DNA of 64,000 bases from Rurimicrobium sp040387755 (GCA_040387755.1 JAZKDB010000002.1:186001-250000); one strand, 5' to 3'; counted from the first letter of the stretch, positions 42,932-51,586 are shown. The notes: generated from the letters alone by a model not told the origin. Made by a program: numbers and translations.

Positions 42932-43363
42932 ATGGAAGCACATTATTATAACGTAGACCTCAAATGGATGACGGACAGAAAAGGCATTATCTATTCGCCG
43001 GAACTTAAAGAAGAGATTGAAGTAGCTACCCCACCCCAATTTGCCAAAGGTATTAAAGACATCTGGTCGCCAGAGCATTTATTAACAGCTGCTGTAAATA
43101 GTTGTTTCATGACGACTTTTTTGGCCATTGCCGAAAATTCAAGACTGGAATTCAGCAATTTTGAATGTCAGGCCAAAGGAAAACTGGAACAGCTGGAAGG
43201 TAAATTTTTAATGACCGAAGTATTGCTTGAAGCTACATTAAAAATCAGCAATGAAGCCGATAAAGAAAAAGCAGAACGGATTTTGCAAAAGTCTGAAGCC
43301 GCATGCTTAATTTCGAATTCGATTAGGGCAAAAGTATTTTTACAAACCAATATAATTTTCTGA
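42932..43363 (+). CDS. OsmC/Ohr-family protein
   Basis: 143 residues with the OsmC fold. Both redox cysteines are present: Cys58 in LTAAVNSCFMTTF and Cys125 in SEAACLISNSI. OsmC enzymes reduce organic hydroperoxides, and some act on persulfides. Location within the sulfur operon, four bases after the preceding stop, fits the second role. Confidence 0.9.
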   Translation: MEAHYYNVDLKWMTDRKGIIYSPELKEEIEVATPPQFAKGIKDIWSPEHLLTAAVNSCFMTTFLAIAENSRLEFSNFECQAKGKLEQLEGKFLMTEVLLEATLKISNEADKEKAERILQKSEAACLISNSIRAKVFLQTNIIF

Positions 43364-43367
43364 TACA

Positions 43368-43670
43368 ATGGCCGGTAAATTTGGAGACATTATCAATAGC
43401 GAGACACCAACATTGGTAGACTTTTTTGCAGAATGGTGCGGACCATGCAAGATGATGAAACCGATTTTGGAAGACTTAAAGAAATCAGTTGGTGACAAAG
43501 CAACAATTCTTAAAATTGATGTGGACAAAAATCCACAAATTGCAAACCAATTACAGATTCAAGGAGTACCCACCCTTATTTTATTTAAGAAAGGTGAAAT
43601 AAAATGGCGAACTTCGGGCGTTGTACCTGCAAAACAATTAGAACAAATTATTAATCAACACATCATTTAA
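43368..43670 (+). CDS. Thioredoxin
   Basis: 100 residues, classical thioredoxin fold with the WCGPC active site (Cys24, Cys27) and cis-Pro in GVPTLILFKKGE. It is likely to reduce persulfides formed on the operon's rhodaneses or OsmC. Its stop overlaps the following start by one base. Confidence 0.93.
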   Translation: MAGKFGDIINSETPTLVDFFAEWCGPCKMMKPILEDLKKSVGDKATILKIDVDKNPQIANQLQIQGVPTLILFKKGEIKWRTSGVVPAKQLEQIINQHII

Positions 43671-44380
43671 TGAAAAGAGTCGTCCTGCTTCCATTATTAG
43701 CCATCCTTTTGGTAGTGCAAAGCTGCTCAAACGGTCAGGCACAAAACACAAATCTAAACGCCACAGAATTTGCGGCTAAAATAAAAGAACTGCCCGAAGC
43801 AGCTATAATTGATGTACGCACTGCAGGAGAATTTGCGGGAGGACATATTGCCAACGCGCAAAACATTGATTTTAATGGCCCAGATTTTGACCAGAAAATT
43901 GCGGGCATCGATAAGTCAAAACCGGTTTTTGTTTATTGCCTTAGTGGAGGAAGAAGCTCGTCTGCAGCGGCCCAAATGCGCGCAGATGGCTTTAAAGAAG
44001 TGTATGAAATGAACGGAGGAACATTGAAATGGACAGCTGCCAAATTGCCCTTGACCACCGATAATACAGTTATAAAAGCTAGTGGAATGAGCAGAGCAGA
44101 TTATGATAAACTACTGAAAAACGATAAAATTGTACTCATTGACTTTTATGCTGAATGGTGTGGGCCCTGCAAAATGATGAAGCCCTTCCTCCACGAAATA
44201 TCTGATGAAATGAAAGACAAAGTGGTGGTTATAAAAATAGATGCAGACCAAAACCCTGAACTTTGCAAAGACTTATCTATTGAAGCGCTCCCTACCCTTT
44301 TTGTATATAAAAAAGGAACGATGAGGTGGCATAATGTCGGATATGCTCCCAAAGAAGAAGTAGTGAAATACTTGAAATAG
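43670..44380 (+). CDS. Periplasmic rhodanese-thioredoxin fusion lipoprotein
   Basis: 236 residues: a signal peptide with lipobox VVQSC (Cys19); a rhodanese domain (about 35-125) with active loop CLSGGR (Cys90 to Arg95); and a C-terminal thioredoxin domain (about 140-236) with WCGPC (Cys164, Cys167). The fusion could take up sulfane sulfur and be reduced in one protein on the periplasmic side. It is the last gene before a terminator. Confidence 0.92.
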   Translation: MKRVVLLPLLAILLVVQSCSNGQAQNTNLNATEFAAKIKELPEAAIIDVRTAGEFAGGHIANAQNIDFNGPDFDQKIAGIDKSKPVFVYCLSGGRSSSAAAQMRADGFKEVYEMNGGTLKWTAAKLPLTTDNTVIKASGMSRADYDKLLKNDKIVLIDFYAEWCGPCKMMKPFLHEISDEMKDKVVVIKIDADQNPELCKDLSIEALPTLFVYKKGTMRWHNVGYAPKEEVVKYLK

Positions 44381-44404
44381 AAATCAAAACAGTTTGTAAA
44401 TATG

Positions 44405-44434
44405 AAGCCCGGAATTTATCCCGGGCTTTTTCTT
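44405..44434 (+). terminator. Terminator of the sulfur operon
   Basis: AAGCCCGG, an 8-base loop and CCGGGCTT, followed by TTTTCTTT, lie 25 bases after the last gene. Confidence 0.85.
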
Positions 44435-44516
44435 TGAAATTCACTCCTGATTTTTTTTCCGTTGTAAAATCTTGATTTGAATCCTGAAATCAAAAATTCC
44501 CCATCAAAAATCCGCT

Positions 44517-44524
44517 TATCTTTG
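44517..44524 (+). promoter_or_regulatory. -7 element of pyrD
   Basis: TATCTTTG matches TAnnTTTG and ends five bases before the pyrD ATG at 44530, so the message should be nearly leaderless. Confidence 0.5.
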
Positions 44525-44529
44525 CGGCT

Positions 44530-45549
44530 ATGTACCCACTTATTCGTAAAGTATTATTTCGCCGCGACCCGGAAGAAGTACATTATTGGGCCATGGCTAA
44601 GCTCCAGGCTGCATACAAAAATCCCCTTTTACGCGCTTTGATGCGTAAAATGTTTACTTACCAAAAACCTTCGCTCGAACGCACACTTTGGGGCATTACA
44701 TTCCCCAATCCGGTTGGTTTGGCAGCAGGTTTTGATAAAGATGCCCGCTGGATCAATGAATTATCTTGCCTGGGTTTTGGTTTTGTTGAAATCGGCACTG
44801 TTACGCCATTAGCTCAACCAGGTAATCCCAAACCACGTTTGTTTCGTCTGCCCGAAGATCAGGGAATTATCAACCGTATGGGCTTTAATAATGAAGGAGC
44901 AACTGCAGCGGCTAAGCGCCTTGCACAACCCCATGAGCGCATCATCGTAGGCGGTAATATTGGTAAAAATAAAGACACACCAAACGAAAAAGCTATAGAT
45001 GATTACGAAAAAGCCTTCGTCGCTTTATACGATGTAGTGGATTATTTTGTAGTCAATGTCAGCAGTCCCAATACTCCCGGATTGCGAGCCTTACAGGATA
45101 AAGAACCCTTAACCCGCATACTTAATCGTCTGCAGGATTTGAATAAAACAATGGGTAAAAACCGTCCCATTTTGCTCAAAATAGCTCCGGACCTTACTAA
45201 TGAGCAGTTGGATGACATCATCAGCCTTGTTGGCGAAACACAGATTCAAGGTGTTGTTGCCACCAATACCACCATCGAAAGAAGCGGGTTGAAAGCTGAT
45301 GCAAAAACGGTGGAAGCTATTGGTGCTGGTGGCCTGAGTGGCAGACCATTGACCAAACGTTCTACAGAAGTAGTCAGATATCTGCATGAAAAAAGTGGTG
45401 GAAGTATTAAAATCATTGCTGCTGGCGGAATATTCACCGCTACCGATGCGCAGGAGAAATTAGATGCAGGTGCTTCTTTGGTACAGGTTTATACCGGCTT
45501 TATATACGAAGGACCGGCGATTGCTTCAAATATCTGCAAGGCTTTATAA
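44530..45549 (+). CDS. pyrD: Dihydroorotate dehydrogenase (quinone), class 2
   Basis: 339 residues. The FMN barrel shows FPNPVGLAAGFDKDA, GFVEIGTVTPLAQPGNPKPRLFRL and NRMGFNNEG, and the class-2 catalytic Ser lies in VNVSSPNTPGLR. It oxidises dihydroorotate to orotate in pyrimidine synthesis, passing electrons to quinone at the membrane; the N-terminal helices (residues 1-40) are the quinone-binding part. Confidence 0.96.
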   Translation: MYPLIRKVLFRRDPEEVHYWAMAKLQAAYKNPLLRALMRKMFTYQKPSLERTLWGITFPNPVGLAAGFDKDARWINELSCLGFGFVEIGTVTPLAQPGNPKPRLFRLPEDQGIINRMGFNNEGATAAAKRLAQPHERIIVGGNIGKNKDTPNEKAIDDYEKAFVALYDVVDYFVVNVSSPNTPGLRALQDKEPLTRILNRLQDLNKTMGKNRPILLKIAPDLTNEQLDDIISLVGETQIQGVVATNTTIERSGLKADAKTVEAIGAGGLSGRPLTKRSTEVVRYLHEKSGGSIKIIAAGGIFTATDAQEKLDAGASLVQVYTGFIYEGPAIASNICKAL

Positions 45550-45637
45550 TGAATAATTAAAAATGAATAGTGAATAATGTGGCGAGTATTCACAACTAAT
45601 TTACCCAATTACCTCCATTAACCATTTAACTCTGCGA

Positions 45638-46318
45638 ATGCGCATCGACATCATATCTGTAGTACCCGATTTACTCAAAAGCCCCTTTGAGCATTCTATT
45701 ATGAAGCGCGCTCAGGCAAAAGGCCTGTTGGAAGTTGTGGTGCATAACCTCCGGGATTATACCCCCTACAAACATGGACAGGTTGATGATTATCAGTTTG
45801 GTGGTGGTGCCGGAATGGTGATGATGCCGGAACCATTGGCTATAGCCATTGAAACTTTACAAAAAGAAAGGAATTATGATGAGGTCATCTTCATGACTCC
45901 TGATGGACCAACCTGGAATCAGAAATCAGCTAATACCTTGTCGTTGAAGCAAAACCTGATGATTATTTGCGGACATTATAAAGGAATCGACCAGCGCATC
46001 CGCGATCATTTTATCACTATGGAGATTTCAATCGGGGATTATGTGTTGAGTGGAGGTGAACTGGCTGCGGCAATAGTTGTAGATTCAATTGGACGTTTGA
46101 TACCCGGCGTATTGAATGATGAAACATCAGCCTTATCTGATTCGTTTCAGGATGACTTACTTTCTCATCCTGTTTATACCAGACCTGCAGATTTCAGAGG
46201 TTGGGGAATTCCTGAAATACTGATTTGTGGCGACCCAAAGAAAGTAGAGCAATGGAGATATGAGCAAGCATTAAAAAGAACTGAGGAACTAAGACCGGAT
46301 TTATTGAAAGACAAATAA
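45638..46318 (+). CDS. trmD: tRNA (guanine-N1)-methyltransferase
   Basis: 226 residues of the SPOUT-family TrmD: MRIDIISVVPDLLKSPFEHSI, the YQFGGGAGMVMMPEP loop and the knot region CGHYKGIDQRIRDH ... IGDYVLSGGELA. It methylates G37 of several tRNAs using SAM. rplS follows 107 bases downstream, a conserved neighbourhood, but rpsP and rimM are absent here. Confidence 0.97.
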   Translation: MRIDIISVVPDLLKSPFEHSIMKRAQAKGLLEVVVHNLRDYTPYKHGQVDDYQFGGGAGMVMMPEPLAIAIETLQKERNYDEVIFMTPDGPTWNQKSANTLSLKQNLMIICGHYKGIDQRIRDHFITMEISIGDYVLSGGELAAAIVVDSIGRLIPGVLNDETSALSDSFQDDLLSHPVYTRPADFRGWGIPEILICGDPKKVEQWRYEQALKRTEELRPDLLKDK

Positions 46319-46372
46319 TTACAATTAAGCATTTACTACTTTTTGTTAAAAGAAGATTATTTAAAAAATAAT

Positions 46373-46403
46373 TTTGGCAAATGAGATAAAAATTCTACTT
46401 TTG
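46373..46403 (+). promoter_or_regulatory. Strong Bacteroidota promoter of rplS
   Basis: TTTG (46373-46376), 19 bases, then TACTTTTG (46396-46403): a textbook TTTG-N19-TAnnTTTG. The ribosomal gene starts 22 bases further on. Confidence 0.8.
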
Positions 46404-46424
46404 CATTCCTAAAAATAAGTAACA

Positions 46425-46799
46425 ATGGACGCTATAGCTTTCGTACACGAGCAATTGAACGCAAACGCAAATAAATCTTACCCTGCATTTAAATCAGGTG
46501 ACAATATAACTGTAAACTATAAAATTATTGAAGGCGCAAAAGAGCGTATTCAGTCATTTAAAGGTGATGTAATCAAACGTCAGGGTACAGGTGCAACTCA
46601 AACTTTTACCGTTCGTAAAATTTCTGACGGAATAGGTGTTGAGCGTGTATTCCCATTCTACTCTCCAAACATCGAAACAATTGTTTTAAATAAATCTGGT
46701 CGTGTTCGTAGAGCCAAATTATACTACCAACGCGAACGTAGCGGTAAAAGTGCTCGTATTCAGGAAAAGAAAAGAGCCGTTCAGGTTAAAGCCAAATAG
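46425..46799 (+). CDS. rplS: Ribosomal protein L19
   Basis: 124 residues, slightly longer than usual because of a basic C-terminal tail. Hallmarks include FKSGDNITVNYKIIEGAKERIQSFKGDVIKRQG and ERVFPFYSPNIETI. It lies at the 30S-50S interface. It has its own promoter separate from trmD. Confidence 0.97.
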   Translation: MDAIAFVHEQLNANANKSYPAFKSGDNITVNYKIIEGAKERIQSFKGDVIKRQGTGATQTFTVRKISDGIGVERVFPFYSPNIETIVLNKSGRVRRAKLYYQRERSGKSARIQEKKRAVQVKAK

Positions 46800-46824
46800 T
46801 TTTAGTCTAATATATTTTGTGTGC

Positions 46825-46856
46825 AAAGCCGTAAGAATATTTTCTTACGGCTTTAC
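46825..46856 (+). terminator. Terminator of rplS
   Basis: AAAGCCGTAAGA, a 6-base loop and its complement TCTTACGGCTTT form a 12-base perfect stem. Confidence 0.85.
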
Positions 46857-46943
46857 TTATTTACATTTAGCAGCTTATTCTCGGCTAGTTTTCAAGTTTT
46901 CATTAACTTTAAGTCCGAAACACCTTAGTCCCAACAACAAACC

Positions 46944-48443
46944 ATGAAAATATCTTGTTTACTGACATTTGCAATTATCATTTCAAGTCTGGAAGGTCTG
47001 GCTCAAAAAGACTCCCGCCTTGTAGCGCAATCATCTTACAACTATGACAGTGGGTCATTCTCGTTTGCCGATTCTACAAATTATACCTATACAAGCAGCA
47101 AAAGAGGCGGTGATTTAAACTCAAAATACATCTCTTTCGATATTGCAAATGGTTTCAAATACGACAATGCAAGCAGTAGTATCATAAGAGAGAAGCTATC
47201 GGTTCAAAATTTCGATTCAAAAGAACATCGAAGTGTTTTAATCACTTCAAATTGGAATAAATCAATTGGCGCATGGGAGAACAACGAAACATCTTATTAT
47301 TACACGACAATTGATGATAGTATTACTTCTCAAAATGACCAGACATGGAATCAATCTGCGGCAAAATGGGATAACACGATTCAACAAAATTTTACATATG
47401 ATGCAGCAAAAAACAGAACATCATATCTTTTGAATACTTGGAACAGCACATCTTCCTCATGGGTAGCTTCTGAAAAAATTACCTATACTTACGATGCATC
47501 AAACAACCTGTTAAATAAGACTTTTCAATCCTGGGACGCTGCAGGCTCTGCATGGGAGAATGTGTTTTTTGATTCATTTGAATACAATAGCACAGATAAA
47601 GTAACCGTATACTACAATCTGGTTTGGGATAAGCCTTCATCAACATGGAAAAGCAATAGAAAACTTGCTCATTTTTATGATGCCAGCGATTATGAAATTG
47701 AAAGTATTGAATATGGCTGGAATTCGACTATATCATCGTGGTACAATGTTCAAAGATTTGCTTTCACGAACAATACAAAAGGTCTGTTGCTTGAACACCT
47801 GATACAAAATTGGAATTCCACAAGTTCTTCGTGGGAAAATTTCAGAAAAAGACTTTACAGTTATGATGTAAAAGACAATATGCTTAATAATTACTGGCAG
47901 AATTGGGACAATACCATTAGTGCATTTGTCAACGGAGAACAGCTCACTTACACATTTGATGCTAATGACAATACTCTTTCTGAAGTAAGCTCTATATGGA
48001 ACACCAGTACCAATGCCTGGGATAGCCTCCAAAAAGACTCTTATAATTATAATAGCTACAATCAAAATACATTTTACACCTACGAAAGATGGAACAGTTC
48101 AGGATTTTGGGAACATGTAAACGGAGATCAAAAATTTCATTATTATTATCAGGAATTTAGCCTTAATCTCAATGAATCGACCACTGCAAGTGGAAACATA
48201 AAGCTATTTCCTACACCTGCTTCCGAACAAGTAAATGTAAATCTACAGTGGGAAGTATCTCAAAAAACACTGGTTTGCATTTATGATATTCAGGGAAAAA
48301 TCATAGCCCAATGGAATACGCCTGAATCGCAAAACTATATTACATCAATCCCTGTTAGTCATTTGACTTCCGGCCAGTATTTCATTGAATGTAAAGGTCA
48401 GATTAAAGGGCAGGTTAAAAGAGCATTTCAGGTTATTCACTAA
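46944..48443 (+). CDS. T9SS-secreted protein with Trp-rich 31-residue repeats
   Basis: 499 residues: signal peptide (1-20); a region of about ten repeats of roughly 31 residues (about 100-405), each with a W[ND]-x6-W[ED] start and a Y-x-Y-[DN]-A end (NTWNSTSSSWVASEKITYTYDA, QNWNSTSSSWENFRKRLYSYDV); and a type-A C-terminal sorting domain (IKLFPTPASEQVNVNLQW to KRAFQVIH). Type IX secretion exports it. The repeats resemble YD-type beta-strand repeats of surface proteins; the role is unknown. It appears monocistronic, with the L19 terminator before it. Confidence 0.88.
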   Translation: MKISCLLTFAIIISSLEGLAQKDSRLVAQSSYNYDSGSFSFADSTNYTYTSSKRGGDLNSKYISFDIANGFKYDNASSSIIREKLSVQNFDSKEHRSVLITSNWNKSIGAWENNETSYYYTTIDDSITSQNDQTWNQSAAKWDNTIQQNFTYDAAKNRTSYLLNTWNSTSSSWVASEKITYTYDASNNLLNKTFQSWDAAGSAWENVFFDSFEYNSTDKVTVYYNLVWDKPSSTWKSNRKLAHFYDASDYEIESIEYGWNSTISSWYNVQRFAFTNNTKGLLLEHLIQNWNSTSSSWENFRKRLYSYDVKDNMLNNYWQNWDNTISAFVNGEQLTYTFDANDNTLSEVSSIWNTSTNAWDSLQKDSYNYNSYNQNTFYTYERWNSSGFWEHVNGDQKFHYYYQEFSLNLNESTTASGNIKLFPTPASEQVNVNLQWEVSQKTLVCIYDIQGKIIAQWNTPESQNYITSIPVSHLTSGQYFIECKGQIKGQVKRAFQVIH

Positions 48444-48496
48444 GACAAATTGCGTTCTTTCCAGAGCTTTGAATAAAAGTCTCAAAAGCCATATAT

Positions 48497-48529
48497 TCTT
48501 TACCGACAGTTTTGTTGTCTTTACCGACA
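48497..48529. promoter_or_regulatory. 12-base direct repeat with 21-base period upstream of the LytTR operon
   Basis: TCTTTACCGACA occurs at 48497-48508 and again at 48518-48529, exactly 21 bases apart. LytTR-type regulators bind pairs of direct repeats about 21 bases apart, usually 60-100 bases upstream of the start, which fits here. The element lies about 64-96 bases before the expected transcript start. Confidence 0.6.
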
Positions 48530-48578
48530 TTGTCCTTCTTGTTGCCTATTTGTATTATTACACTAGTAAAGTCCAGAC

Positions 48579-48586
48579 TACTTTTG
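48579..48586 (+). promoter_or_regulatory. -7 element of the LiaF-like/LytS/LytTR operon
   Basis: TACTTTTG matches TAnnTTTG, 26 bases before the first start codon at 48613. A TTTG lies upstream at 48549-48552, but its spacing (26) is longer than usual, so help from an activator is plausible. Confidence 0.55.
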
Positions 48587-48612
48587 TATCATACAAATAA
48601 AAACAAACCAAA

Positions 48613-49377
48613 ATGACAATTCAAACACAACAACGAAACAGTAATAACACTTCTGTTTTATTCGGAATTATATTGGCAATTGCCGGAGTTCTTTTTCTTT
48701 TGAAGCAATTTAAAGTTATCGAATTCGATTTCCATATATGGCCATTGTTTCTGATAGCAGGTGGTGTAATTAACGGAATGAAAAAAGGCTTCTCCAGACC
48801 AACACCTTTGATATTAATCACCGTGGGCATTGCCTTCATGATACCAGATTTTACTGTGGCCGGAGTTTCATCCGACAAACTATTTTGGCCTGTTCTGCTT
48901 ATCTTTAGTGGCCTCTTTATTGCTTTCAAACCTAAAAAAAAACACAACTACCTGAATGCCGAAAGGGAAAATTTTGCTAAACGCTTTGATTTAAATAATC
49001 CTGAAAGCGACTCTGCAAATGCATCCACAAACGAAAACTTCCTCAATATTGAAGCTTATTTTGGTGGTCGTAAAGAAATAATTACGTCAAAGCAGTTCAG
49101 TGGATGTACGGCAACAGCCATCTGTGGTGGTGCTGAAATCAATTTAATGCAGGCCGATAATATCAATCAACCAATGGTCATTGACCTGAGAGTTGTTTTT
49201 GGTGGCATTGAAATTATTGTCCCTTCACATTGGGAAATCATTAATGAGGTAGATGTATTGTTGGGAGGTATCGAAGATAAACGTAACTTACGAACAGCAT
49301 CCGACATTGGTGAAACTAAAAAACTATTGTTACGTGGTTCAGTTACTTTTGGTGGATTAGAATTGAAATCATACTAA
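48613..49377 (+). CDS. LiaF/LiaI-like membrane protein (DUF5668)
   Basis: 254 residues. Four hydrophobic segments (residues about 12-110) correspond to the LiaI/LiaF transmembrane region. The C-terminal half (about 140-254) is a beta-strand domain (FGGRKEIITSKQFSGCTATAICGGAEINLMQA, VVFGGIEIIVPSHWEI) as in LiaF and cell-wall-active-antibiotic response proteins. In Firmicutes LiaF inhibits its cognate sensor kinase. Here a LytS-type kinase follows 14 bases later, so a similar brake on signalling is inferred. Confidence 0.85.
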   Translation: MTIQTQQRNSNNTSVLFGIILAIAGVLFLLKQFKVIEFDFHIWPLFLIAGGVINGMKKGFSRPTPLILITVGIAFMIPDFTVAGVSSDKLFWPVLLIFSGLFIAFKPKKKHNYLNAERENFAKRFDLNNPESDSANASTNENFLNIEAYFGGRKEIITSKQFSGCTATAICGGAEINLMQADNINQPMVIDLRVVFGGIEIIVPSHWEIINEVDVLLGGIEDKRNLRTASDIGETKKLLLRGSVTFGGLELKSY

Positions 49378-49391
49378 ACCTCTGAAGTAAA

Positions 49392-50423
49392 TTGCTTAAA
49401 AGCTTTGTCAAATACGGTCGCTTAATACCCTTGCCTATCCTATTGTTCATTTTTGGGATAGCTACACTACCTTTTTCTTCGGGTATAGATGCAACATGGA
49501 AATCTCTCTCCATTGACATTGGAATCCACCTGATTTTAGTAGTAATTGCCAGTTTTTTTCTGGAATGGCGCATTCGCAGATATCCAACAAAAGTATTGGC
49601 TACTGCCCATGCAACGCTATTAGCATTTATCAGTGCTATTCTCCTATTTGTCATTGCCGACTTGTTTTTGTGCACGCTAATCTTCAATGACAAAATTTAT
49701 CTGGCTCACATTGACGATACAGAGTCTATGCGTTTAATTATGTCCTGGTTATGCCTTGGCTGGGTAGCACATATTACTGTCCTTCGCAAGCATCAGGATG
49801 ATAATCAGAAAGAAATAGAATTACACCAACATGCGGTAATCAGTCTTCGCGAGGCAGAATTATTCAGATTAAGGCAACAACTACAACCTCATTTTCTATA
49901 TAACAGTCTCAATTCAATTAATGCACTGATTCAGCTTGACCCGGAAAAAGCTCAGGAAATGGTAGGTAAATTATCAGACTTTCTTAGACTGTCGGTAAAG
50001 CGAGATGTTGAAGAGTCTATCAATATTCAGGAAGAGCTCAATTACATAGAATCCTATCTGGCCATTGAATCTGTTCGCTTTGGTAACCGGTTAAAAATAG
50101 AAAGTGTGCAATCGGGTGAGGATTGGGAAAAGGCCAAAATACCCGCATTTATTTTACAACCCATACTGGAAAATGCCATTAAATTTGGATTGTATGGCAA
50201 TACTGGCGAGGTAGTCATTAAAATCAATATTAATCTCAGAGACAAACTTCTTCATGTCCATATCGAAAACCCATTTGACGCTACAACACAACCTCCCAGA
50301 GGTACGGGCTTTGGACTGGAAGGTATTTCGAGAAGACTCACTATCATTTTTGCCCGTGCAGATTTACTGGAAATCAAAAAACAAGACAATATTTTTTCAA
50401 CCATTGTAAAAATCCCTCAATAA
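49392..50423 (+). CDS. LytS/YehU-type sensor histidine kinase
   Basis: 343 residues, starting at TTG 49392. Four membrane helices (about 10-140), then the His_kinase domain (PF06580) with phospho-acceptor His167 in LQPHFLYNSLNSINALI and a degenerate ATPase domain (IPAFILQPILENAIKFG, GTGFGLEGISRRL). It has no separate sensing domain; signal input probably comes via the membrane or the adjacent LiaF-like protein. Two bases separate it from the regulator gene. Confidence 0.9.
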   Translation: MLKSFVKYGRLIPLPILLFIFGIATLPFSSGIDATWKSLSIDIGIHLILVVIASFFLEWRIRRYPTKVLATAHATLLAFISAILLFVIADLFLCTLIFNDKIYLAHIDDTESMRLIMSWLCLGWVAHITVLRKHQDDNQKEIELHQHAVISLREAELFRLRQQLQPHFLYNSLNSINALIQLDPEKAQEMVGKLSDFLRLSVKRDVEESINIQEELNYIESYLAIESVRFGNRLKIESVQSGEDWEKAKIPAFILQPILENAIKFGLYGNTGEVVIKININLRDKLLHVHIENPFDATTQPPRGTGFGLEGISRRLTIIFARADLLEIKKQDNIFSTIVKIPQ

Positions 50424-50425
50424 CA

Positions 50426-51163
50426 ATGTATAAAGTAATTGTAATCGACGATGAACCATTAGCAAGATCCCTCATCATCAAATTGCTGCAGTCATATCCG
50501 AATTTTGAAGTTGTAGACGAATGTCCTGATGGATTTGAAGCCTTTAAAAGCATTCAAAAACATAATCCTGATTTATTGTTTTTGGATATACAAATGCCAC
50601 GTATCAATGGCTTTGAATTACTGGAAATGCTGGATAAACCGCCAGCGGTGATTTTTACTACCGCCTTTGATGAATATGCACTGAAAGCTTTTGAAATACA
50701 TGCAGTTGATTATCTACTCAAACCAGTCACCCGCGAACGTTTTGATAAGGCTATCCAAAAATGTCAGCATCAGGCACTGAGTAATAATATTGAGGCCGTT
50801 TCGAATCTTATCGAGGATCAGGTATACGAAGGCTACCAGCATCGTATTGTGGTAAAAGACAGGGGCAATATTCGCATTATACCTGCCGAAGAAATACATT
50901 ATATCGAAGCGAATGACGATTATGTAAAGATTGTAACGAAGGAAGGTTCTTTCCTCAAAAAGAATACCCTGACCAATATCGAAAAAATCCTCGACCCCAA
51001 TTTGTTTGTCAGAGTTCATCGCTCTTATCTGATGCCCATCAGTCAACTGCAAAGCATTGAACCTTACGAAAAAAACAGTCATATTGCATTATTGCATTGC
51101 GGAATGAAAATCTCTGTAAGCCAGGCCGGTATGACAAGATTGAAGAGTTTATTGCGACTTTAA
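50426..51163 (+). CDS. LytTR-family response regulator
   Basis: 245 residues: a receiver (1-118) with phospho-acceptor Asp54 in LLFLDIQMPRINGFE and a C-terminal LytTR DNA-binding domain (about 140-245) with IPAEEIHYIEANDDYVKIVT and RVHRSYLMPISQLQSIEP. It partners the kinase encoded just upstream. The 21-base direct repeats in front of the operon are its most likely site, giving autoregulation. Confidence 0.93.
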   Translation: MYKVIVIDDEPLARSLIIKLLQSYPNFEVVDECPDGFEAFKSIQKHNPDLLFLDIQMPRINGFELLEMLDKPPAVIFTTAFDEYALKAFEIHAVDYLLKPVTRERFDKAIQKCQHQALSNNIEAVSNLIEDQVYEGYQHRIVVKDRGNIRIIPAEEIHYIEANDDYVKIVTKEGSFLKKNTLTNIEKILDPNLFVRVHRSYLMPISQLQSIEPYEKNSHIALLHCGMKISVSQAGMTRLKSLLRL

Positions 51164-51212
51164 AGTCCAAATGAAGCTAATCGCTTTAAAAAGAAAAAAT
51201 TGCGTAGAATAT

Positions 51213-51245
51213 TTTGGAGTTCTTGTGTAAAATTCCCTACATTTG
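51213..51245 (+). promoter_or_regulatory. Promoter of tRNA-Cys
   Basis: TTTG (51213-51216), 21 bases, TACATTTG (51238-51245): a good -33/-7 pair, about 26 bases before the tRNA. Confidence 0.7.
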
Positions 51246-51271
51246 CGCTCCACTCAACACAGTGTTAATTT

Positions 51272-51342
51272 GGTCGGGTGGCCGAGTGGTTAGGCAGAGC
51301 TCTGCAAAAGCTCGTACAGCGGTTCGAACCCGCTCTCGACCT
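51272..51342 (+). tRNA. tRNA-Cys (anticodon GCA)
   Basis: A 71-base cloverleaf. The acceptor GGTCGGG pairs with CTCGACC, the anticodon stem GAGCT/AGCTC carries a CTGCAAA loop (anticodon GCA), and the T arm AGCGG-TTCGAAC-CCGCT is perfect. CCA is not encoded. ORFs spanning this position on either strand are artefacts. Confidence 0.93.
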
Positions 51343-51343
51343 C

Positions 51344-51378
51344 AAAAAAAGCGACAACAGAAATGTTGTCGCTTTTTT
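51344..51378. terminator. Terminator of tRNA-Cys, probably bidirectional
   Basis: GCGACAACA, a GAAA tetraloop, TGTTGTCGC, flanked by A7 and T6 runs. The convergent small ORF ends inside its T-run, so both strands may use it. Confidence 0.88.
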
Positions 51379-51586
51379 ATTTGTCAGAATTTTTCTTTTG
51401 TTTTCTGGACTTCTCCATCCATGCATAAATGTGACCAACAACCACACTAAAAGATTTGCCATTAAAGACCCCGGTTTCATCTGCATACTTTGTAGCCACA
51501 AAAACTTCAAATTGCTGATTGTTGTCCAGGGTAAAGGTACAATCATACTCTTCCAGAATCTTTCTGAGTTTAATGGTTGATTTCAT
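51377..51586 (-). CDS. Small hypothetical protein
   Basis: 69 residues that I do not recognise: an amphipathic helix at the start (MKSTIKLRKILEEYDCTF), then predicted strands (NQQFEVFVATKYADETGVF) and a lysine-rich end. It lies 48 bases after the lipoprotein gene on the same strand, and its stop codon borders the shared terminator. It shows plausible coding composition rather than a shadow of the tRNA. Confidence 0.55.
   Translation of the reverse strand: MKSTIKLRKILEEYDCTFTLDNNQQFEVFVATKYADETGVFNGKSFSVVVGHIYAWMEKSRKQKKNSDK

Noticed and set aside
51265..51580. ORFs of 78-100 codons on both strands across the tRNA
   Set aside because: They run through the tRNA-Cys cloverleaf and its terminator and show no domain signal.
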